Below are positions 36,993-43,372 of a DNA stretch of 64,000 bases, one piece after another. Source of the DNA: Nitrosomonas sp. (lineage in GTDB: Bacteria; Pseudomonadota; Gammaproteobacteria; Burkholderiales; Nitrosomonadaceae); the NCBI GenBank assembly GCA_019635215.1, contig JAHBZZ010000001.1, positions 124,001-188,000 on the forward strand, given 5' to 3'. The translations under genes and the position numbers were made by a program. How positions within the stretch are numbered: the first letter of the stretch is position 1; each line of letters opens with the position of its first letter. The notes below the pieces were generated by a model. The model made no database searches, was not told where the DNA came from, and saw only the letters and a list, made by a program, of their open reading frames with translations.

Positions 36993-38708
36993 ATGGCCGC
37001 AACCAATTTCAAGACAGAGAACAACACGTTCCGCAAACTCATCGGCAATGGGCTAACCTACCAGATTCCTCGATTCCAGCGCGACTATAGTTGGTCCAAT
37101 GACGAATGGGAGGACCTATGGGCAGACATTCTTGCCACATTGAAATCTGACGGCGAGCCATCGCATTACATGGGTTATCTCGTACTGCAATCCGCAGACG
37201 ACAAAACCTTTGATGTCATCGACGGCCAGCAACGCCTGACTACGCTGAGCCTGATCGTGCTGGCTGTACTCAAGAACGTTCAGCGGCTCATCGATGCCAA
37301 GAATGAGGCAGAACCCAACACCCAACGATTGAATCAAATCCGCCAAACCTATGTCGGCTATTTAGACCCTGTGACGCTGATTGCACGCCCCAAACTCACG
37401 CTTAACCGCAACAACAACAATTACTACCAGACCTATCTGGTGCCGCTGGAGCGTTTGCCTCAGCGCGGCTTTCGTGCCTCGGAGCATCTGTTGCGCAAGG
37501 CATTCGAGTGGTTCGATAAGCGAGTCGCCGACTACCTGAAAACAAGTACCGGCGACGAAGGCAAGCGTCTCGCACAGCTTATTGAAGATATCAGCGATCG
37601 GCTTTTTTTCACCGTTATTACCGTGACGGACGAACTCAACGCCTACAAGGTATTTGAGACCCTGAATGCGCGTGGTGTGCGCTTGTCCGCCACCGATCTG
37701 TTGAAGAACTACTTGTTTTCCGTACTTGACCGTGGTGGCGAAACAGATCATGAATTGCGCAACCTGGAAGACCGCTGGGAAGCCATCGTCGGCCGCCTGC
37801 AATTGGAGAATTTTCCGGATTTCCTACGCGTGCATTGGAACAGCCGCCACAGTTTTGCCCGGCAGGCCGACCTGTTCAGAATCATTCGCGCCCGTGTAAC
37901 CAACCGCGAAGGCGTTTTCCAGTTGCTGCGCGGTATGGAAGAGGACCTGGACACCTATCTGGCGCTGTCGTCTCCCGAAGCATCGGAATGGTCGCAAGAT
38001 GACAAACTGCACGCCAGCGTGCTGAAAACCTTTCGGGTTCGCCAACCCTTTCCGCTGTTGCTGGCTGCCCGACGTATTTTCGATGCTGCCGATTTCACGG
38101 GATTGCTACGTGCCACCGTGGTCATTTCATTGCGCTACAACGTCATCGGTGCCTACAGTACCGCCGAGCAGGAACGCACCTACAACACCGTGGCGGAGCG
38201 GATCGCCAAGGGCGAATTCGGTCAGCTTGGCCCGGCTTTGCAAGCCATGCGCAACGTGTATGTGGAAGACAAAACATTCCGCGCCGCATTTGCGGAGAAA
38301 ACCATCCGCACCACGGATTCGCGCAATAACCGTGTGGCGCGCTTCATCCTGTGTGCCATCGAGAAACACCTGTCCGGGCAAGATCATGCCTTCATCAGCG
38401 ATGCCTTCAACATCGAGCACGTGCTGCCACAGAACGCACCTGATGGCTGGAGCGGCTTCAACGGCGAGGAAGCGGACAGTCTTGTGTACCGACTCGGCAA
38501 CATGACTCTGATGCAGTCAGGCGACAACCGACAGGCCGGTATCCAGGAATATCCTGAAAAACGCGCACTGTTCGAGCAAAGCGGCTTTGAAATTACCCGC
38601 AAACTGGCGAATGACAATGCCGATTGGACACCGCAGCGCATTGCCGCATGGCAAAGTTGGATGGCCGATCAGGCCACTTCCATCTGGCGCATTGCGCAGT
38701 TGAGCTGA
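36993..38708 (+). CDS. DUF262-DUF1524 protein (GmrSD-like nuclease), 571 aa
   Basis: The N-terminal DUF262 domain (ParB-like fold) carries YQIPRFQRDYSW and the nucleotide-binding/hydrolysis motif DGQQR at 77-81 (DVIDGQQRLTTL). The C-terminal DUF1524 domain, an HNH-type nuclease fold, has the hallmark FNIEHVLPQN with His476, then YRLGNMTLM and a later basic-aromatic end. The two domains correspond to GmrS and GmrD fused in one chain, the family of type IV restriction enzymes that attack modified phage DNA. It starts 15 bp after the helicase with a GAGG ribosome binding site, and mod follows after 13 bp, so all are one transcription unit. The gene appears intact. Actual substrate unknown. Confidence 0.92.
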   Translation: MAATNFKTENNTFRKLIGNGLTYQIPRFQRDYSWSNDEWEDLWADILATLKSDGEPSHYMGYLVLQSADDKTFDVIDGQQRLTTLSLIVLAVLKNVQRLIDAKNEAEPNTQRLNQIRQTYVGYLDPVTLIARPKLTLNRNNNNYYQTYLVPLERLPQRGFRASEHLLRKAFEWFDKRVADYLKTSTGDEGKRLAQLIEDISDRLFFTVITVTDELNAYKVFETLNARGVRLSATDLLKNYLFSVLDRGGETDHELRNLEDRWEAIVGRLQLENFPDFLRVHWNSRHSFARQADLFRIIRARVTNREGVFQLLRGMEEDLDTYLALSSPEASEWSQDDKLHASVLKTFRVRQPFPLLLAARRIFDAADFTGLLRATVVISLRYNVIGAYSTAEQERTYNTVAERIAKGEFGQLGPALQAMRNVYVEDKTFRAAFAEKTIRTTDSRNNRVARFILCAIEKHLSGQDHAFISDAFNIEHVLPQNAPDGWSGFNGEEADSLVYRLGNMTLMQSGDNRQAGIQEYPEKRALFEQSGFEITRKLANDNADWTPQRIAAWQSWMADQATSIWRIAQLS

Positions 38709-38721
38709 ACGAGAATATTCA

Positions 38722-38964
38722 ATGACCAACAAACAAAAACTCGAACTCACCTGGATCGGCAAGGAAAAGCGACCCAAGCTGGAGCCACGTATTCTGCTTG
38801 AGGATGCCGAGAATTCTTATCACGCCAAACAGCGCGTTTCAGAAAACGACTTCTTCGACAACCGGCTGATTTTCGGCGACAACCTGCTGGCGCTGAAGGC
38901 GCTGGAGCAGGAGTTTGCGGGTAAGGTGAAGTGCGTATTTATCGACCCGCCTTACAACACTGGT
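38722..38964 (+). pseudogene. Type III DNA methyltransferase (mod), first 81 codons only
   Basis: The frame encodes the N-terminus of an adenine-specific DNA methyltransferase of type III systems: NRLIFGDNLLALKALEQEF (motif before the catalytic block) and the catalytic motif IV FIDPPYNTG. Immediately after NTG the IS3-family element begins (38965). On the far side of the IS no mod sequence resumes; instead the end of a restriction subunit appears. The gene is therefore truncated at its active site, about 80 of an expected 550-650 residues, and cannot make a working methylase. Confidence 0.9.
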
Positions 38965-38994
38965 TGGAGTTGTCCCATTTTAACGGACATTTTT

Positions 38995-39924
38995 TTATTG
39001 AGTCGAGAGCATTTCGACTTGTTTGCCAGAATTGTTATCTATCGCGAGTTGATTTTCCTCCTTAAGTTTTTTTTCAAAATTGCTGGGCGATAAGTATCCC
39101 AGTCCCGAATGTCTGCGTGTTGGGTTATACCAAGACTCGATCCAAGTGAATGTAGCCAACCTAGCTTCGGTTTTGTTTTTCCATGAACGCCTATCGATCA
39201 ATTCACATTCCAGGCTGGCAAAGAAGCTCTCAGCCATCGCATTGTCATAGGCATCGCCCACACTGCCCATCGAAGGACGCACGCCCATTTCCCTGCATCG
39301 CTTGCCAAATTCAACGCTGGTGTATTGGCTGCCGTGATCGCTGTGATGAATCACGTTGCCCGGTTTGCGGGTGATTAGCGCTATATTCAAGGCGCCGACC
39401 ACCAAATTGGCTGTCATGTTCTCACCGAATGACCAGCCTACTACCTTGCGGCTGAATACATCAATAACCACGGCCAGATACAGAAATCCTGCCCAGGTGG
39501 GAATGTAAGTCATGTCTGCAACCCATAGTTGATTGATGTGGGTTGTTTTGAAATGACGTTGCACCAGATCCGTTGCCGGGCGATCATGCCTGTTTCGGTG
39601 AGTTGTGATCACAAAGCTGCGTCTGCGGCTTACTCCCTTGATCTTCGCTTTGCGCATCAATCTGCCCACGCGCTTGTGATTAGCCAAAATTCCTAGATCG
39701 GCCAATTCGGCGGTAATGCGCGGGCGTCCGTAAGTAAAATCACTACCGCGGTGAATAGCCAGAATCTGTTCGGTTAATCGGTGATTGGAAATGGTTCTCA
39801 GACTAGGCGGACGTTTAATCCAATCATAGTAGCCGCTGTGTGAAACACCTAGCGTTTCACATAGGGCGCGAGCCGGAAATTGTGCCTGGTTTGCCTTGAT
39901 CAATTGGTATATCTTCTCAATCAA
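38995..39924 (-). CDS. IS3-family transposase OrfB (DDE integrase core), 309 aa
   Basis: Catalytic part of the transposase. An HTH-like N-terminus (YQLIKANQAQFPARALCETLGVS) precedes the rve/DDE core: first Asp in LWVADMTYIPT, second in VIHHSDHGSQYTSVEF, Glu in NAMAESFFASLECELI, and the final YNPTRRHSGLGYLSP block typical of IS3 OrfB. The frame opens with TTG at 39924, overlapping the OrfA stop by four bases in the -1 frame, so the active OrfAB fusion is probably made by programmed frameshifting. No internal stop: the IS looks recent and intact. Confidence 0.94.
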   Translation of the reverse strand: MIEKIYQLIKANQAQFPARALCETLGVSHSGYYDWIKRPPSLRTISNHRLTEQILAIHRGSDFTYGRPRITAELADLGILANHKRVGRLMRKAKIKGVSRRRSFVITTHRNRHDRPATDLVQRHFKTTHINQLWVADMTYIPTWAGFLYLAVVIDVFSRKVVGWSFGENMTANLVVGALNIALITRKPGNVIHHSDHGSQYTSVEFGKRCREMGVRPSMGSVGDAYDNAMAESFFASLECELIDRRSWKNKTEARLATFTWIESWYNPTRRHSGLGYLSPSNFEKKLKEENQLAIDNNSGKQVEMLSTQ

Positions 39925-40241
39925 TCGTTGTTGCTTGCAAACCAGGCCGTAGCCTTTGCCAATATGTCGCGCTCCATCTCCACGCGTTTTAACTTCTTGC
40001 GCAATTCCGCTAGCTCTTGCCGTTCATTAAAACTTAGCGGAGTATTATTGGATACCAAAACACCAGGTGTCGACTGATTAGATCGATATTGAACACCTGC
40101 TGCACGACACCACGCTTGTATCGAAGTAACGTGACAGCCAAATTCTTTGGACAGCTGATTAGGATTCTTCCCCGACGCAACTAATTCCACCATCTGTTGG
40201 CGAAACTCCGCCCGATAGGCAGGTTTGTATCTTTGAATCAT
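39921..40241 (-). CDS. IS3-family OrfA (HTH, transposase subunit), 106 aa
   Basis: The product has the IS3-type helix-turn-helix (ELVASGKNPNQLSKEFGCHVTSIQAWCR) and a C-terminal leucine-zipper-like stretch (ELRKKLKRVEMERDILAKA) that mediates multimerisation. It ends in frame 0 where OrfB opens in -1. The ATG at 40241 is about 55 bases inside the right end of the IS, with GAAAGAAGA upstream as ribosome binding site. Confidence 0.92.
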   Translation of the reverse strand: MIQRYKPAYRAEFRQQMVELVASGKNPNQLSKEFGCHVTSIQAWCRAAGVQYRSNQSTPGVLVSNNTPLSFNERQELAELRKKLKRVEMERDILAKATAWFASNND

Positions 40242-40295
40242 CTTCTTTCTCCTTTAAACACAATCTAATGTGTCCGTCAAAAGGGGACAACTCCA

Positions 40296-40602
40296 GTTCA
40301 AGCCTGCCAAAGGGCAGTTTCAGATTTACTATAAGCTCGGCACCGAGCAGCCGGAGTACATCCCGGATTTTGTTGCCGAGACGGAATCAGAGATTCTCAT
40401 GGTCGAGACGAAAGCTCGTGGCGATATGAACACTCAGGAGGTTCAGGCGAAAGCCGCCGTTGCTGCCCGTTGGTGCGGGTATGCCTCGGATCACGCACGC
40501 GAAGTTGGCACGAAACCGTGGAAGTATTTGCTGGTACCTCACGATAAAATCAATGAATCAAAGCGGTTTATAGATTATCTGCGCTTTGAAATAAAGTGCT
40601 GA
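40296..40602 (+). pseudogene. Type III restriction endonuclease (res), last ~100 codons only
   Basis: The frame resumes immediately after the IS with the PD-(D/E)xK nuclease end of a type III Res subunit: PEYIPDFVAETESEILMVETKA supplies the D...ExK catalytic residues, and the C-terminus ends KPWKYLLVPHDKINESK...YLRFEIKC. The helicase domains and N-terminus, about 850 residues, are missing. A GTG at 40270 inside the IS right end opens the same frame, so a 110-residue nuclease-domain peptide could in principle be made, but a functional enzyme cannot. Confidence 0.88.
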
Positions 40603-40667
40603 AATGAAGTGCTGAAATGATGATGAATCGGTACAACCGTTTTATCCCCGTTTTTTGCAACTACAGT

Positions 40668-40854
40668 AAAGCTCAAATAAATTGATTTCAATTCAAAGAT
40701 GACTTATCCATCTTTATTATCTGCCAGTGTGTTCACCAAACCTTAACGCCATTGCGCACAAATGGGCATCAACCAAAACAATCAGAAAACAACAAAACCA
40801 TACCGTGAAGCGACTCTTTAAAATCGAATCACTTCATGTGACGTAGGCTATACA
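40668..40854 (-). repeat. Right inverted repeat of the cassette
   Basis: Inverted copy of 33302-33470. The inner 45-bp block is at 40668-40712 (41 of 45 bases agree) and the outer block ends in GGCTATACA at 40854. Spacing between the blocks (about 125-140 bp) is similar on both sides. It lies between the res remnant and the duplicated ATPase 3' end. Confidence 0.75.
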
Positions 40855-40859
40855 ATTGT

Positions 40860-40943
40860 AAACTCGACGACCGGACACAACGGCAGATTATGATACGCGA
40901 CGGCAAAATTCATACGGATAAACACATGCATGACACTGACTGA
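40860..40943 (+). pseudogene. Remnant 3' end of an ABC ATPase gene
   Basis: The frame reads LDDRTQRQIMIRDGKIHTDK and then HMHDTD before TGA at 40941-40943. It aligns base for base with the end of the intact ATPase gene (31077-31142 against 40863-40928): 52 of 66 bases agree and most differences are at third codon positions. It has no 5' part: upstream is the cassette's right inverted repeat. It overlaps the start of the first permease (ATG 40930), as a genuine ATPase gene would, so this is likely the original end of the ATPase gene of this operon. Confidence 0.8.
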
Positions 40944-42132
40944 TACATTTCACCTGTCCATCAAAACCATTCTCAGCTACCGGGTTCGCTCAGCGCTGAT
41001 CATTCTTGCCATGGCGCTGGGTGTTGCGGCAGTTGTCGTACTTACCGCGCTCGGCGATGGCGCACGCAATTACATCATCAATCAGTTTTCATCGATCGGT
41101 ACCAATCTGCTGGTGGTTCTTCCGGGCCGTGCGGAAACATCCGGTGCTTTTCCAGGCGCTGTTTTAGGACAAACGCCGCGCGATTTGACACTGAAGGATG
41201 CTGAGTTACTGGGACGGCTACCGCAAGTCAAGCGTTATGCCCCGTTGAATGTGGGTGAAGCGGAACTGTCTGCCGCAAACCGGTTGCGCGAGGTCACTGT
41301 GCTGGGCAGCACTGCCGATCTGATACCGATCCGCCATATGCAACTGGCTCAAGGCAGTTTTCTAATGCATGGTTCCGGACATAGTGCGCAGATCGTTCTC
41401 GGCGACAAGCTGGCCCAGGAATTTTTCCCCCAGCAACAGGCCATCGGTCAACGTGTCCGATTGGGCGGAAACCGGTTTCTGGTCACCGGCATACTCGTGA
41501 CGCAGGGTGAATCGATGGGTTTTAACTCCGATGAAATCGTGATTATTCCGGTAGAACACGCACAATCCCTATTCAACACGACATCGCTGTTCCGTATTCT
41601 GATCGAGGCCACCAGTCATAATGAAATTGAACCGGCAAAACAAGCCATTCTGGAGACACTGAAGCAAAGCCATGATGGCGAGGAAGATGTTACTGTCATC
41701 ACTCAGGATGCAATACTGTCAACGTTTGACCGTATTCTGCATGCATTGACACTGGCTGTTGCAGGTATCGCCGCAATCAGTCTGATTGTCGCCGGTATTC
41801 TGATCATGAATGTCATGCTGGTTGCCGTGAGCCAGCGCACGAATGAAATCGGGTTGTTAAAAGCCATAGGCGCAGATGCGGAAGACATCCGCCTGCTGTT
41901 TTTTACCGAAGCGCTTTGCTTGTCCTTTGCCGGCGCAGTGATCGGTTTTCTTCTCGGTCAGGCAGGCAGTCTCGTGCTGCGCACGATCTTTCCGCAGTTA
42001 CCCGCATGGGCGCCCGCATGGGCCATATTGGCGGGTATTCTGGTAGCCCTGGCAACTGGGATCCTGGCATGCGTGATTCCCGCAAACCGGGCCGCCCGCC
42101 TGGATGCGGTACTGGCATTAAGCAGGAAATAA
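40930..42132 (+). CDS. MacB-type ABC permease subunit, first copy, 400 aa
   Basis: Integral membrane half-transporter: an N-terminal helix (about 18-38, LIILAMALGVAAVVVLTAL), a large periplasmic MacB_PCD domain (about 45-265) and three C-terminal helices (AISLIVAGILIMNVMLVAV, LCLSFAGAVIGFLLG, AILAGILVALATGILACVI): the FtsX/MacB fold. It begins within the ATPase remnant (overlap 14 bp), the arrangement expected when ATPase and permease are co-translated, and is followed after 17 bp by a second permease. Its own ATPase and adaptor now lie at 29311-31154, beyond the insert. Confidence 0.93.
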   Translation: MTLTDTFHLSIKTILSYRVRSALIILAMALGVAAVVVLTALGDGARNYIINQFSSIGTNLLVVLPGRAETSGAFPGAVLGQTPRDLTLKDAELLGRLPQVKRYAPLNVGEAELSAANRLREVTVLGSTADLIPIRHMQLAQGSFLMHGSGHSAQIVLGDKLAQEFFPQQQAIGQRVRLGGNRFLVTGILVTQGESMGFNSDEIVIIPVEHAQSLFNTTSLFRILIEATSHNEIEPAKQAILETLKQSHDGEEDVTVITQDAILSTFDRILHALTLAVAGIAAISLIVAGILIMNVMLVAVSQRTNEIGLLKAIGADAEDIRLLFFTEALCLSFAGAVIGFLLGQAGSLVLRTIFPQLPAWAPAWAILAGILVALATGILACVIPANRAARLDAVLALSRK

Positions 42133-42149
42133 AGTCATGTGTATTCAAC

Positions 42150-43349
42150 ATGAGAACCATTGATACATTCTATTTTACGTTTCATTCCCTGAATGCGCAT
42201 CGTCTGCGCACGATTTTATCGGCATCGGGCATCGCTGTCGGCATCGCCGCAGTTATCCTGTTGACTGCTATTGGTGATGGGATACAACGTTTCGTACTTG
42301 CTGAATTCACGCAATTCGGCACCAATATCATCACTATCACACCCGGGAAAATATCCACGCACGGCGGATCGCTGGGCGCTATCGGCAGCGCGCGGATTTT
42401 AACCATTGATGATGCCGTTGCCATGCAGCACTCGCGTTATACGCAATTCACCAATGCCAGTGTCATCGGCAATGCAGAAATACGCGCTAAAGGGTTGAGC
42501 AGGCGCGTCACAGTATATGGACAGGGTTCCGATTTTTCGCGCGCATTCAACATGCAAGTAGGCATCGGCCGGTTCCTTCCGGATGATGATCCGCGCAATC
42601 CACGCGCCTATGCGGTTCTCGGCGCAAAAATACACAATGAACTGTTCAACGGCAAGAATCCGCTGGGAGAAATTATACAGGTCGGCGGTTCGCGCTTCCG
42701 CGTTATCGGCGTTATGGCATCCAAAGGACATGTGCTGGGCTTTGATCTGGATGATACTGTTTTCATTCCGACAGCCCGTGCCCTGGAAGTCTTCAATCGC
42801 GAAGGTTTGATGGAGATCAATGTCTCCTATACGCCCGAAGCGTCTGTCGATGCCGTTGTTGAAGACATTAAAAGCATCCTGATCGCACGCCACGGCCGCG
42901 AAGACTTTACCGTCAAATCGCAGCAACAATTGCTCAGTACACTGTCAACAGTGCTGAATGTATTAAAATTCGCCGTAGCTGCATTAGGCAGTATCTCATT
43001 ACTGGTTGGTGCCGTCGGCATGGTGACGCTGATGCATATCGCCGTGGCGGAACGCATTGCCGAAATCGGTTTGCTCACCGCGCTGGGTGCAACCCGGGCA
43101 CGCATCCGCGTTTTATTTCTGATCGAATCCACCGTGCTGTCAACACTGGGTGGCCTGACCGGATTGACTGTTGGCGCCGGTATTGCCGGGCTGCTTAAAA
43201 CATTCATCGCCAATCTTCCGGTAAATATTCCGTGGAACTACGTTCTAGGCGCCCTGGCATTATCTATTGCCATCGGTTTGGCGGCAGGTGTATTACCCGC
43301 GATGCGCGCAGCCCGGCTCAATCCGGTCGAAGCCTTACATACCGAATAA
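42150..43349 (+). CDS. MacB-type ABC permease subunit, second copy, 399 aa
   Basis: Same architecture as the preceding gene: N-terminal helix (ILSASGIAVGIAAVILLTA), periplasmic MacB_PCD domain and three C-terminal helices (VAALGSISLLVGAVGMVTLMH onward, ending NPVEALHTE). The open frame continues 78 codons upstream through the previous gene, but only the ATG at 42150 gives the homologous start MRTIDTFYFTFHSLNAHRLR. The two permeases probably form a heterodimer exporter with the adaptor and ATPase of the same locus. Converges on the SNF2 gene, 23 bp away. Confidence 0.93.
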   Translation: MRTIDTFYFTFHSLNAHRLRTILSASGIAVGIAAVILLTAIGDGIQRFVLAEFTQFGTNIITITPGKISTHGGSLGAIGSARILTIDDAVAMQHSRYTQFTNASVIGNAEIRAKGLSRRVTVYGQGSDFSRAFNMQVGIGRFLPDDDPRNPRAYAVLGAKIHNELFNGKNPLGEIIQVGGSRFRVIGVMASKGHVLGFDLDDTVFIPTARALEVFNREGLMEINVSYTPEASVDAVVEDIKSILIARHGREDFTVKSQQQLLSTLSTVLNVLKFAVAALGSISLLVGAVGMVTLMHIAVAERIAEIGLLTALGATRARIRVLFLIESTVLSTLGGLTGLTVGAGIAGLLKTFIANLPVNIPWNYVLGALALSIAIGLAAGVLPAMRAARLNPVEALHTE

Positions 43350-43372
43350 GCAGCTCCTCGATTGATCCCAGA

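Larger units (their letters stand above)
38965..40295 (-). mobile_element. IS3-family insertion sequence, 1331 bp
   Basis: Ends are inverted repeats: TGGAGTTGTCCCATTTTAACG at the left (38965) against, in reverse complement, the same with CTTTTGACG at the right (40295), continuing GGACA on both. Two overlapping minus-strand frames, orfA and orfB, encode the IS3-type transposase. The bases just outside (GGT on the left, GTT on the right) are not a target duplication, and the interrupted genes do not match across the element, so an adjacent deletion accompanied or followed the insertion. Confidence 0.95.
33302..40854. mobile_element. Inverted-repeat-bounded insert carrying a defence-like cassette (~7.55 kb)
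   Basis: The two ends are inverted copies of each other. The outer 19 bases read TGTATAACCTACGTCACAT on the left and, in reverse complement, the same with one mismatch (G for the second A of TATAA) on the right. A 45-bp block about 125-140 bases further in (33426-33470 and 40668-40712) is also inverted, with four mismatches. Between them lie an SNF2 helicase, a DUF262-DUF1524 protein, a mod fragment, an IS3 element and a res fragment. No transposase or integrase other than that of the IS is present, and no target duplication is seen, so the means of movement is unknown. The right end abuts a remnant of the exporter ATPase gene. Confidence 0.7.

Noticed and set aside
33302..40854. Assignment of the cassette to DISARM or another named system
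   Set aside because: An SNF2 helicase is shared with DISARM, but drmA/B/C-like genes are absent and DUF262 and type III genes are present instead.
33302..40854. Tn7-like transposon, suggested by TGT...ACA ends
   Set aside because: No TnsA/B/C or target-selection genes and no 5-bp target duplication are present.
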